DNA of 64,000 bases from positions 2,905,001-2,969,000 of the forward strand of contig OY282353.1 in the NCBI GenBank assembly GCA_958295465.1, in the 5' to 3' direction. The notes beneath the pieces were generated by a model. It searched no databases, was not told where the DNA came from, and was given only the letters and a program-made list of their open reading frames with translations. How positions within the stretch are numbered: position 1 is the first letter of the stretch; the number at the start of each line of letters is the position of its first letter. The stretch comes from an uncultured Gammaproteobacteria bacterium (lineage in GTDB: Bacteria > Pseudomonadota > Gammaproteobacteria > HK1). Of this stretch, positions 34,595 through 42,571 are shown piece after piece. Position numbers and translations under genes: made by a program.

Positions 34595-35995
34595 TCAGCG
34601 CTCCGGCCCGGAGGCCGCGGCCGGCGGGACGGCCTGCGCGATCCCCCGCATGACCAGCAGCGTGGCGAGATCGTCGGCGAACGATGTCGAGATCCCTTCG
34701 GGAGCGGCCCCTTCGGCCACGGCCCCTTCGGCCGCGGCTTCCCGGAAGGCGCCGACGCGCACGGTCCCGCCCCGGAGCAGGGGGGCCATCAGCGCCATGC
34801 ACCGGCCGTCGAGGGTCCAGCGGTAGCCGTTGGCCTCCAGCACCAGGTCCCCGTCGGCGTTCCGCTCCATGGTCGCGTGCGAGGCGCCCCGGAGCCGGAT
34901 CCCGTAATGCGCCCAGTCGGGAGACTTCCAGGGCTCGATGGTCGGGCCGAGGCTCGTCCGCGGGCGCTCGGACCACGTGGATCGCAGGTGGCCGCGGAAC
35001 CTCCGTCCGAGGTCCCCTTGCAGCTCTTCGATGACGAGCTCCCTGAGGGCCGCGTAGTGGGCGTCGCCGGTCCCGTCCGTGGGGTGGGGGAGGTCGCGGC
35101 GGAACGTCTCGTGGCGGGCGAGCCTTCCGGAGAGCCACTCCATGAGGTCGAGTCCGGTGGCCGGGAGGACGCTGCAGCTCAGGTGCAGGCTGCCGGCGCC
35201 GTCCGCATCGTCGCCGGGCTCGGTGCGGGCGTCGTGCCACCACCCCCGCGGGATGTAGAAGACGTCACCCGCCTCCAACACCCCGCTCCACACCGTCTCC
35301 CGGGGCGGCTTCACGGTCGGCTCCGCGTCGCGGGTGAGCGGGAAGCGGCGGGTCTCGCCGTACAGATGCCAGCGTTTTGCGCCGGCGACCTGCAGGACGA
35401 ACACGTCGTGGTCGTCCCAGTGCGTGGCAAAGCCGCGGGTCGCCGCCCAGGAGGCGTAGAGGTTGACCCCGGTGTAGCCGCCCAGGGTCTCATCGAGTGC
35501 ATCGGCCAGAGGGCGGACGGGGGGATGGATCTCCTGGAGACCGGGCATGATGATGGTGGCGCCCTTGCGGAGGAAGGCCGCCAGCCGCCCGTCGTCGAGC
35601 AGGCGTTCGTTCGAGCCTCCCCTTCTCGATCTCCATCCATGGCCGAAGTACGGCGTGGTGTAGTAGTGCTCGGGGATCGGCTTGCCGTCCCGGACGAGGT
35701 GCATCCGGCCCTGCCAGGCGGCGGAGGACAGCAGCCCGTTGAGCGCGTCCCAGGTGCACAGGGAGGCGAAGCGCGACCCCTCCGACCGGAACAGGACCGG
35801 ACGCTTGTCCCGGTAGCGGGTGTCGAGAAACTCCTGCGCGGCAAGGGGCCGGACGATGCCGTCGAGCCAGGACGCCGGGGCCGGCGGCCGGCCCTGGCCG
35901 GCGACGAGCACCTCGACGGGGGAGGCAGCGCCGGCCCCGATTCCCGAAGGATCCGCTTCCCGGCGGGAGGCGGGCGGCGTCTCGGGCTCAATCAT
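34595..35995 (-). CDS. JmjC/cupin-type Fe(II)/2-oxoglutarate oxygenase
   Basis: 466 residues of the Cupin_4 (ribosomal-oxygenase-like) JmjC group. The iron site is H192-x-D194 (THWDDHDVF) plus H254 (IPRGWWHDAR). LQVAGAKRWHLY and the preceding GVNLYASWAATRG belong to the same double-stranded beta-helix, and PIPEHYYTTPYFGHG is at about 107-120. Homologues hydroxylate amino-acid side chains. In this setting the precursor cores, rich in Trp, Asp and Asn, are the obvious candidate substrates (inference). ATG 35995 overlaps the end of the toroid gene by 8 bp, so the two are translated together. Confidence 0.85.
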   Translation of the reverse strand: MIEPETPPASRREADPSGIGAGAASPVEVLVAGQGRPPAPASWLDGIVRPLAAQEFLDTRYRDKRPVLFRSEGSRFASLCTWDALNGLLSSAAWQGRMHLVRDGKPIPEHYYTTPYFGHGWRSRRGGSNERLLDDGRLAAFLRKGATIIMPGLQEIHPPVRPLADALDETLGGYTGVNLYASWAATRGFATHWDDHDVFVLQVAGAKRWHLYGETRRFPLTRDAEPTVKPPRETVWSGVLEAGDVFYIPRGWWHDARTEPGDDADGAGSLHLSCSVLPATGLDLMEWLSGRLARHETFRRDLPHPTDGTGDAHYAALRELVIEELQGDLGRRFRGHLRSTWSERPRTSLGPTIEPWKSPDWAHYGIRLRGASHATMERNADGDLVLEANGYRWTLDGRCMALMAPLLRGGTVRVGAFREAAAEGAVAEGAAPEGISTSFADDLATLLVMRGIAQAVPPAAASGPER

Positions 35996-37283
35996 GCTTC
36001 CTGCCCTTTCCCGCGGGCTCCGCGGGTCGAGGCTCCTCCGCGGCAGGGTCCGGGACGATCTCGATGCTGATGCGTGGAACGGGGCTGCCGGAGTGGTCGG
36101 CGGAAAGGGCGAGATGGACGCCCGCTTCCTGCTGGAAGGCGCTCTGGGAGGCAAGGCATACGATCGGCGTCCCGCCCCGCACGATCTTCCGTTCCTGCAT
36201 CCGGTCCGCCCCGGTCCCGGAGCTCGATCGGAGTGCAGGCTCCCGGGAAGCCCGTGCATGGCCCGCCTCGGGCGCATCCGCCTCGGACGGCGACCGCGGC
36301 ACGTCCAGCTCGGGGTCCGTGGGGAAGGGGATCGAGCGGACGAGGGCCTCGACGCACGAGGCGGTGTCGAGCATTACGGAGGCGAATCCCACCGATGGGG
36401 GATCCGGCGGCAGGGGCCCCTGCCAGAAGCGGTGCTCCGGCCAGCTTCCGTCCGGCCGTTGCCGGCGCAGGATCCGCTCGACCGTGGCCCACAGCGCTTC
36501 GCCCTCCGGCGGAGCGCCGAGGACGTGCAGGGCGGAGAGGGCGCGCGCGGTGCGCAACGTGTCGCCGTACCCGCCGTCCGGGCCGCGACGAGCCTGGATC
36601 CGGTCCACGAGCAGAGCCCCGAGCTCCTGGAACGCGGGCACGCCCCGTTCGCGGGCGCGGGCCAGGGCGTCGTACAGGTCCAGTGTGTCGGGGTAGTAGT
36701 GGGAGCTCCCCTCCGCGTTCCCTTCCCTGACCAGGCCGGCCAGCCACGCCGCCGCCTGCTCACCCAGCGCGTTCCGGCCCTGGGAGGCGAGGTAGCCGAC
36801 GACGTTGGCGTTCACCACGCTGTCCACGTCCACGCCGTCGGCTTCGTTGGACGGGGCCAGCCAGGTCCTGAACCTTCCCCGGCCGTCCTGCGCCGTGGGC
36901 AGACATCCGAGGTTCATGCCGAACAGCACCCAGGGGTGCCACGGCACCGCCTGGGAGCAGAGGCTGAGGCTGTCGAGATCGTTCGGGAGATTCGGCCAGT
37001 AGCGCCATACGCCCGGATGGCGCATGGACCGGACGATGAACTCCCCGGACCGGTTCTGGAGCGACCGGGCCCGGGGGTCGGCGCAGGCGGCCAGGGTGAG
37101 CGCACCGAGGGCGGCCACGAAGGGGGCCAGCTCCTCCTCCGCGGACCCCGTGAGCTCCAGGTTCCAGTACATCCGCGACGGCCAGGCCCCGTCGGGACGG
37201 ATGGAGGCTTCGAGAAAGCCGAGTCCCCGGCCCACGGCGCCGCGCACCGCCTCCCGGAGTCGTGACGGGGATTGTGACGGCAT
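35988..37283 (-). CDS. Terpene-cyclase/prenyltransferase-like alpha/alpha-toroid protein
   Basis: A 431-residue protein. The first 300 residues have repeats typical of the squalene-cyclase/prenyltransferase toroid: LEASIRPDGAWPSRMYWN (about residue 26), RRGPDGGYGDTLRTARALSALHVLG (about 240) and RRQRPDGSWPEHRFW (about 280). DVDSVVNANVVGYL and YYPDTLDLYDALARA lie between them. A Pro/Ala-rich region and a final strand segment (HLALSADHSGSPVPRISIEIVPD) form an added C-terminal domain. It is too short and lacks the DXDD motif of true cyclases, so a peptide-binding or modification role is more likely than terpene synthesis. It is coupled to the JmjC gene. The start is ATG 37283. Confidence 0.75.
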   Translation of the reverse strand: MPSQSPSRLREAVRGAVGRGLGFLEASIRPDGAWPSRMYWNLELTGSAEEELAPFVAALGALTLAACADPRARSLQNRSGEFIVRSMRHPGVWRYWPNLPNDLDSLSLCSQAVPWHPWVLFGMNLGCLPTAQDGRGRFRTWLAPSNEADGVDVDSVVNANVVGYLASQGRNALGEQAAAWLAGLVREGNAEGSSHYYPDTLDLYDALARARERGVPAFQELGALLVDRIQARRGPDGGYGDTLRTARALSALHVLGAPPEGEALWATVERILRRQRPDGSWPEHRFWQGPLPPDPPSVGFASVMLDTASCVEALVRSIPFPTDPELDVPRSPSEADAPEAGHARASREPALRSSSGTGADRMQERKIVRGGTPIVCLASQSAFQQEAGVHLALSADHSGSPVPRISIEIVPDPAAEEPRPAEPAGKGRKHD

Positions 37284-37319
37284 GGCCGCTGCTCCTCCGA
37301 TCTCACCGGCCGGCCGCGT

Positions 37320-37530
37320 CAGCCCGGCTTGTGTGGAACAAGACTGTTCCTCGCTCGTCTACGGCGCTGGCCCCCGCGCGCTCACGCCCAGACTCACGGC
37401 ACGGACCACCGGCCTCTGCGACGCGGACGAGGATGTAGGCGACGAGGTCGCCCGTGGAGGCGATGGCGTCCGCCGCCGCTTGCTCGCCCAGCGCGTTCCG
37501 GCGCTGCTCGGCGAGTTTCGACGGCGAACG
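37320..37530. other. Mosaic of duplicated gene fragments
   Basis: The stretch mixes pieces found elsewhere in the cluster. 37376-37475 resembles the family X gene around 38374-38450 (GAGGATGTAGGCGACGAGGTCG). 37475-37515 resembles the toroid gene around 36750-36790 (GCTCACCCAGCGCGTTCCGG). 37330-37374 is the repeat shared with the hicA tail. No intact gene is present. It fills the gap between precursor 4 and the toroid gene. Confidence 0.65.
37330..37374. repeat. 45-bp repeat shared with 5886-5930
   Basis: Partner of the copy in the hicA run-on tail, in the same orientation. Confidence 0.55.
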
Positions 37531-37561
37531 GCCGTCCAACGGTTCCGTCCCGGAACGTGGC

Positions 37562-37897
37562 TCAGAAGTCGTCCCAGAACGTGATCGCCTGGTCGTTCTC
37601 CTGCCAATATCTCGACCCGTCCGATCTGTATACCCAATTCCCGGCTCCGCCCGCCGCCTGTCGCAGATCGGCCTCGTCGAGCCCAGCGGACGGCGGAAGC
37701 ACCAGATGGCTGGTGTCCGCGGCCTCCTCGTGCACCTTGATGGTGAATCCGGCCGGAATCGCCAAGCCCAGCTCATCCTGGACCGCGTCCTTCGGATCCG
37801 TGAGCAACCGGGCGCGAAACGCTTCGTCCGTGGTCGCCTTCGCGATCAGCCGCTCACGCATCTCGCTGGCAGTCGTGGTTTCGGTTTTGGAATCCAT
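37562..37897 (-). CDS. RiPP precursor 4, NHLP-type leader, longest core
   Basis: A 111-residue protein from ATG 37897. The leader (ASEMRERLIAKATTDEAFRARLLTDPKDAVQDELGLAIPAGFTIKVHEEAADTSHLVLPP) ends GLDEADLRQAAGG. The 27-residue core starts AGNWVYRSDGSRYW and ends with ITFWDDF, the same ending as precursor 3. It contains three Trp and several Asp/Asn. It precedes the toroid/JmjC pair, separated by the mosaic stretch. Confidence 0.88.
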   Translation of the reverse strand: MDSKTETTTASEMRERLIAKATTDEAFRARLLTDPKDAVQDELGLAIPAGFTIKVHEEAADTSHLVLPPSAGLDEADLRQAAGGAGNWVYRSDGSRYWQENDQAITFWDDF

Positions 37898-37987
37898 GTC
37901 AATCACCTCCGAAGTGGGTTCTTGTCCGCGTCATAGTCGCCAGCGGACGTGGCGGGCACAGGTAAGAACAAAGGCTGATCGGACGGC

Positions 37988-38004
37988 AACCCTAATTTCA
38001 CTTC
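37988..38004 (-). promoter_or_regulatory. Conserved upstream box of precursor 4
   Basis: Minus-strand GAAGTGAAATTAGGGTT followed by TTGCCG as the -35-like element. The expected -10 position is weak (CTTACC). It lies about 90 nt before the start codon, as in the other copies. Confidence 0.65.
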
Positions 38005-38066
38005 ACTCCTGCGGTTGCGGCTGGTTGGACTCCTGGTCGAGGCAACCGGTTGCGGCGATGGCGCGG

Positions 38067-39137
38067 TCATGCCCGCGGCGGGCCGAGCATCGAGCCGTGC
38101 GGACGTACGCTCATGCCGACGTAGGCCTTCGCCACCGTTCGGGCGCCCCGTTCGATGACGACCTTGACGTGGTTGATGCCCTGGCGGACGAGGTGGATCT
38201 CTGCGTTGCCGAGCAGCCGTTCGGTGCCCGGCCAGCGTCGCAGCCCCTCGGCTTTCGCGGGGAGGCACCAGCCGCATTCTTCAATCCGGGCGATGAAGGG
38301 GCGCCACCCCGTGCGGTCGACCTCGAACCACCTCGTCGCGCGGTACAGCTCCAGACCGAGCCGCGGGCCGGGGCCTCGCGCGCTCACGTCCATGCTGACG
38401 AGGACGTAGGCGACGAGGTCGCCCGTGGAGGCGATGACGTCCGCCGCCGTCGCGGTTGGGCCGGGCCACTCCACCCGCTCCAGCAGGGCGGGAACCTCTT
38501 CCTTCGCGACGCCCGCGACGACGATCCGGAACGCCCGCGGGGAACGTGCGGGGAGGGCGCCCGCCTGGAACACGTAGCCGCGTTCCGGCAGCGCTGCGAA
38601 GAGGTGTTCGACCGTTCCGAGCGCCTCTTCGTGGCCGTTCCAGCCGACGGTGGCGGCAAGCGCCGCGAGCAGGCCCGCGGGGTCCCGGTGCTCGGGACAC
38701 CCGGCCCGTGGTCCAGAGGCGGAGGTCTGCGGCGCGAAGAAGATGCCGGGAGCAGGCGGCGGCCGGCGCGGCGCCGGTCCGACCAGATCGTACTCCAGCA
38801 CCACCGCGGCCACGGCACGGGCGAGGTACGAATCCGGATTCGCGGTCTGTTCGTGAAGTCCGGCCGCGAGGGCGGCCGCCGGCGATCCCGGTTCGGCGTG
38901 AGCCCCCTCGGCAATGTAGTGACGCGACAGATCCGATCCCGGGAGGGCGACTACGCAAAGGTCGGCGTCCGCGGCCGCCTCCGCGAGATGGAATTCGAAG
39001 CCGAAATGGGAGTCGAGCACCGAACGGGGCAGCCGCTTCGCCCGGTCCAGCAGACGTCCCCAACCGGTGGAGTCGAGCAGTTCCGGCGGGAACAGGGAGC
39101 GGCATCCCTCGAGGATCGGGGCGAAGGCGCCGCACAC
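38067..39137 (-). CDS. Family X protein 2 (paralogue of 32762-33832)
   Basis: 356 residues, the same length and highly similar throughout to the copy at 32762-33832 (for example ELLDSTGWGRLLDRAKRLPRSVLDSHFGFEFHL, YVFQAGALPARSPRAFRIVV, RQGINHVKVVIERG, AKAYVGMSVRP). GTG 39137 has the same AAGGAGG ribosome site and gives matching ends. The variable segment at residues 130-170 (rich in Pro, Ser and Arg) differs most between the two, so it is likely a loop. It follows precursor 5 and the zinc-ribbon gene and precedes precursor 4. I do not recognise the family. Confidence 0.75.
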   Translation of the reverse strand: MCGAFAPILEGCRSLFPPELLDSTGWGRLLDRAKRLPRSVLDSHFGFEFHLAEAAADADLCVVALPGSDLSRHYIAEGAHAEPGSPAAALAAGLHEQTANPDSYLARAVAAVVLEYDLVGPAPRRPPPAPGIFFAPQTSASGPRAGCPEHRDPAGLLAALAATVGWNGHEEALGTVEHLFAALPERGYVFQAGALPARSPRAFRIVVAGVAKEEVPALLERVEWPGPTATAADVIASTGDLVAYVLVSMDVSARGPGPRLGLELYRATRWFEVDRTGWRPFIARIEECGWCLPAKAEGLRRWPGTERLLGNAEIHLVRQGINHVKVVIERGARTVAKAYVGMSVRPHGSMLGPPRA

Positions 39138-39208
39138 ATTTCCTCCTTGAACGCAGACAGGAACAAACCCCGCCCACCGTGTGCGGGGGACGGGGCGCCG
39201 CCGAACCC

Positions 39209-39370
39209 CTAAATCCGTTTCAACTTCCCTTTGCGGCAAGTCTTGCAACGGGCATTTTGAGAGCCGCTACACGGAGGGCAGCCCCTTTCTCCGCAAACAT
39301 CGCACTTCATCATACTGCCAAACGTTTTCCCACACTTCGGACACGGACTCTTTCTTGTCCAAACAGGCAT
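39209..39370 (-). CDS. 53-residue zinc-ribbon protein
   Basis: From ATG 39370: MPVWTRKSPCPKCGKTFGS, then MKCDVCGERGCPPC and RCKTCRKGKLKRI. It has four CxxC motifs, enough for two zinc sites, and a lysine-rich end suited to nucleic acid contact. It is too short for usual gene-length cut-offs. It lies between precursor 5 and family X 2 on the same strand. It could be a regulator or a structural partner; nothing more can be said. Confidence 0.65.
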   Translation of the reverse strand: MPVWTRKSPCPKCGKTFGSMMKCDVCGERGCPPCSGSQNARCKTCRKGKLKRI

Positions 39371-39521
39371 GTCTTAACTTCCCTGATTATGGGACAGACT
39401 GGTTAGGTATCCCGCGCTCCGCGGTATCGCCGTTGCGCGCAATGCCGTACCGCATTCTACCAGCCCCCGTGCGTCAGCCACCGGGCACCATGACCCCATC
39501 GCGCCATTCGCTTTCGATACG

Positions 39522-39659
39522 CCCCGCCCCCCGTGCGCGGGGGACGGGGGACTACCGGAGACGAACACCCTGCCGGTTCGTGATCCGCGACCGATCCCCG
39601 GGCCATCCGACATGCCTGCCGTCACCGGGAAGTCTTCTCCTTTCCCGGCCGGCCGCGTC
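39522..39659. repeat. 136-bp repeat, copy 2 (downstream of precursor 5)
   Basis: Partner of 33924-34059. The rest of the 39371-39779 gap shows no gene. Confidence 0.8.
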
Positions 39660-39779
39660 TCGGTCCCCACAACCCTCCCTTCCTGGCCGCCTGCTCCGGT
39701 CAACGCGGTGCGGGGGTTGCGCGACGACTCCTCCGTTCCCGGCGTCGGTGCGGCATGACTTTCGGCTGTCAAAGGTCGC

Positions 39780-40082
39780 TCACAGGTTGGATTGCCCCCA
39801 GCCGGTTCTCACGCCATCCCAGATGTCGGCGCCACCTGCCGCCAGCGCCAGCTCGGCCTCGTCGAGGCCTGCGAGCGGCGGAAGCACCAGATGGCTGGTG
39901 TCCGCGGCGTCCTCGTGCACCTTGATGGTGAATCCGGCCGGAATCGCCAACCCCAACTCATCCTGGACCGCGGCCTTCGGGTCGGAGAGCAACCGGGCGC
40001 GGAACGTCTCGTCCCCGGTCGCCTTCGCGAGCAGCCGCTCACGCATCTCACTGACAGTCGTGGTTTCAGTCTTGGTGTCCAT
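39780..40082 (-). CDS. RiPP precursor 5, NHLP-type leader
   Basis: A 100-residue protein from ATG 40082 (ribosome site GGAGG). The leader VSEMRERLLAKATGDETFRARLLSDPKAAVQDELGLAIPAGFTIKVHEDAADTSHLVLPP is nearly that of precursor 4. It ends LDEAELALAAGG. The core is ADIWDGVRTGWGQSNL. The promoter and box lie at 40143-40186. Confidence 0.88.
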   Translation of the reverse strand: MDTKTETTTVSEMRERLLAKATGDETFRARLLSDPKAAVQDELGLAIPAGFTIKVHEDAADTSHLVLPPLAGLDEAELALAAGGADIWDGVRTGWGQSNL

Positions 40083-40142
40083 ATCAGTCGCCTCCGAAGT
40101 GATCTCATGTCCGCATCATGGCCGTCAGCGAACGTGGCAGGC

Positions 40143-40186
40143 ACTATAGGAAAAGGCTGACTGGACGGTAACCCTAATTTCACTTC
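40143..40186 (-). promoter_or_regulatory. Promoter and 17-nt box of precursor 5
   Basis: Minus strand: the box GAAGTGAAATTAGGGTT overlapping TTACCG, 17 nt, then TATAGT (minus strand of 40143-40148). Layout and spacing are identical to precursor 3. Confidence 0.7.
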
Positions 40187-40249
40187 GCTCCTGCGGTTGC
40201 GGCTGATTGGATCCCCGGTCGAGGTAACCGACTGAGGCGATGGCGCGGT

Positions 40250-40491
40250 CATGTCCGCGGCGCCGCTTCAGCCCGTTTCCGCCGGTCCCGGCCGGGACCG
40301 TCGAGCAAGGCGCGCGGTAGCAGTGGGCGGAGGAGCTCCGCAAGCACCGACCCCGTCGGGCGGCGCGCCCGGACCAAGGCGACGCGCACACCATCTGGCG
40401 CCGGTACTCCGGCGCGTAGGGAAGACGTCTTTCTGCCATCGGAACACCTCCTCTGCACAATGGTCAGGTGTCCACCAAAACGGAGCAACTC
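40250..40491 (-). mobile_element. IS3-family OrfA start and IS end, fused to a family X scrap
   Basis: On the minus strand a terminal-repeat-like sequence at 40467-40491 (like the end at 30844-30868) is followed by MAERRLPYAPEYRRQMV. After a frame slip VALVRARRPTGSVLAELL follows, together the N-terminus of an IS3 OrfA. Below about 40345 the text changes to LLPRALLDGPGRDR, which resembles the family X N-terminus. This is a decayed IS insertion scar next to precursor 5. Confidence 0.55.
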
Positions 40492-40520
40492 CACCCGCGG
40501 GCATTCCCGTGTGTTGCCGG

Positions 40521-41756
40521 TCACCCGTCGGAGCGAAACGACGTGGCAGCGGGACCGCCCGCATGTCCTGCCTCCCGCGCCAAGTGCCCAAGGCCGACCA
40601 CCCGGACCCTCTCCGCCAGCGGGTAGGCGTCGTTGCCCGGACAGACGATGGTGATCCGATCGAGATCGAGGTCCGCGAGCGCCGAGTGCATCGACCGGGT
40701 GACCCTCGGCGCCGACGAGTACTTGAACTCGAAGGCCGTCTTCCCGGCGCCGTGCACGATCAGCAGGTCCAGCTCGGCTCGCGTGTGGGTCGCCCAGAAG
40801 TAGCACTCGCCGGCGTCGGCACGGCAGATCCGGATGACCTGCTCCAACGCGAATCCCTCCCATGACGCGCCGACCGCGGGATGGGCGCGTAACGCGGCCA
40901 GATCCGGCAGGTTCAACAGCGCATGGAGGATCCCGGCATCCCGGAAGTAGATCTTCGGCGACTTGACCTGGCGTTTGCGGAGGTTCGCGTACCAGGGCTG
41001 GAGCGTGCGGATCATGAAAGTGCCGTCGAGTATGTCGAGGTACCGCTTGATGGTGGGCGACGAGACATCCAGCGAGCGCGCCAGATCGGATGCATTGAAG
41101 ACATTGCCGTGCCAGTGCGCGAGCATCATCCAGAATCGGCGCATGGTATTGGTGGCGAAGTCGATGCCCAGGGCCGGCACGTCCCGCTCCAGGAAGGTGG
41201 TGACGTAAGCCTTTCGCCAGATCATGCTGTCGTCGTCGGAGAGCGCGAGATATGCCGGGGGAAAGCCGCCCCGTAGCCACAGGCGGGGGAGATCTTCGGC
41301 CTCGAAGGCGGTGAACGGGGGCAGTTCCAGGTACGCGATCCTGCCCGCGAGCGTTTCGGAAGACTGGCGGATCAACTCGCGGGACGCGCTGCCGAGGATC
41401 AGGTAGCGCTGGCTCGGGGATTTGCGATCGATCAATACGCGCAACAGCGGGAACAATTCGGGGGTGCGCTGGATCTCGTCGATGACGATCAGGCCCTCGA
41501 GTGGCTCCAGGGCGAGTTTCGGGTCCGCCAGCCGGTTGAGATGCCCAGGGTCTTCGAGGTCGAAGTAGTGGATCTGCCGATCGGGAAGTGCGGCGATGTA
41601 GTCACGCGCCAGCGTCGTCTTGCCACACTGGCGCGGGCCGAGGATCCCGACCATGGGATGGCTGCGGAACAATTTCGCGATTTGCCCCAGGAAAATGGCT
41701 CTTTCCACTGCATAACCCGAAAAATTGAAAATCCCACTTTGAATTTTCAATATCAT
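40521..41756 (-). CDS. AAA_14/DUF4143 family ATPase
   Basis: About 411 residues. The P-loop is MVGILGPRQCGKTTLARDY. The Walker B-like motif is LIVIDEIQRTPELFPLLRVLID, followed by LILGSASRELIRQSSETLAGRI with the sensor region. The DUF4143 C-terminal domain includes a nuclease-like core (GECYFWATHTRAELDLLIVHGAGKTAFEFKYSSAP). ATG 41756 is used; GTG 41708 fits the usual family N-terminus better. An 8-bp inverted repeat (TTGAAAAT...ATTTTCAA) lies just after ATG 41756. These are widespread accessory ATPases of unclear function, and the gene probably has nothing to do with the RiPP genes around it. Confidence 0.85.
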   Translation of the reverse strand: MILKIQSGIFNFSGYAVERAIFLGQIAKLFRSHPMVGILGPRQCGKTTLARDYIAALPDRQIHYFDLEDPGHLNRLADPKLALEPLEGLIVIDEIQRTPELFPLLRVLIDRKSPSQRYLILGSASRELIRQSSETLAGRIAYLELPPFTAFEAEDLPRLWLRGGFPPAYLALSDDDSMIWRKAYVTTFLERDVPALGIDFATNTMRRFWMMLAHWHGNVFNASDLARSLDVSSPTIKRYLDILDGTFMIRTLQPWYANLRKRQVKSPKIYFRDAGILHALLNLPDLAALRAHPAVGASWEGFALEQVIRICRADAGECYFWATHTRAELDLLIVHGAGKTAFEFKYSSAPRVTRSMHSALADLDLDRITIVCPGNDAYPLAERVRVVGLGHLAREAGHAGGPAATSFRSDG

Positions 41757-41780
41757 ACAGAAACATGTCAATGCCCGGTG

Positions 41781-41972
41781 TGGCTTGCGAGCGACGCGGG
41801 ACGCGCCGAGGTGACCCGGGAGGACGTGCAGGTCCGCGACGCGGGCATCACCGGTGCTCCCTGCTTCATCCTCGATGTGATCGGGGGCTCGAAGCCGCGG
41901 CCCTTGATCGCGAAATGGGTATGGGGCGCCCGGCCCGGACAGGCCACCGGCCGGATGGTGCGGAACAGGTAA
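41781..41972 (+). pseudogene. DsbA-like (FrnE-type) thioredoxin, C-terminal scrap
   Basis: The text WLASDAGRAEVTREDVQVRDAGITGAPCFILDV matches the end of DsbA/FrnE-family oxidoreductases (xLASDEGxxxVxxxDxxAxxxGIxGVPxFI). The N-terminal CxxC half is absent, and the frame then runs into GGSKPRPLIAKWVWG without family resemblance. Confidence 0.5.
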
Positions 41973-42571
41973 CGCCCGGCTGCACCGTGGTCTCGGCCGT
42001 CGCCCTGGAGGTTCTCGTCAGCAGGGTGATTTCATGCTGGCCGGACCTTCGCCTTCGGTGCGAATGGCATCGGCCGAGAGGGATTCCCGCCCCCCGCTTT
42101 CGCGGGGACAAGCGTGCGCGGGGATGACGTGATCCCCGGTCACCGCCACCATCATTCCCACGGAAGCGGGAATCCTGGGGTGATGAACCCCGAAACTCAA
42201 ACCATCCATAGCGTGAAACGACCCTGATTCTCGTCGAGAAGCGCGTTGCGCCGGTCGCGCGGGTGGTGGTAGCGCCCGTTCGCATCGCACTGCCGGATTC
42301 TCCACCTGCGCGCCGGGCGCCGGCTTGGCGCGGGAGTCCCGCACCACTTCGCTCAGGTGGGTGGTCACCCCTTGGGCGAGGGTGTCGCGCCCACCGACCC
42401 GGATCGGATCGGCGGGAGCAACCCTCGTCTCTCGTACTCCAACCGCTGCCGTTTTGCCGTCTCGGCTCGTAGTGGGTAGACGGCCCGCCCTCCGCGGCTC
42501 CACCGTCCGCACCGTGGTCTCGGCCGTCCCTCGACCGCGCGCCCGCAGGACCGCTGAGCGGCCCGGCGGGA
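41973..42571. other. 600-bp gap with a REP-like element, no gene
   Basis: 42081-42175 is bounded by perfect 10-bp inverted repeats (GGATTCCCGC...GCGGGAATCC) and has inner GC-rich stems, the form of the common 'GCGGGAATCC' intergenic element. The rest has long but uninformative open frames. Near the end, 42551-42561 (CCGCTGAGCGG) is the palindrome that also follows precursor 1. Confidence 0.5.

Noticed and set aside
35988-37283. Calling the toroid protein a squalene-hopene or terpene cyclase
   Set aside because: Too short, no DXDD or DDXXD motif, and coupled to an oxygenase in a peptide locus.
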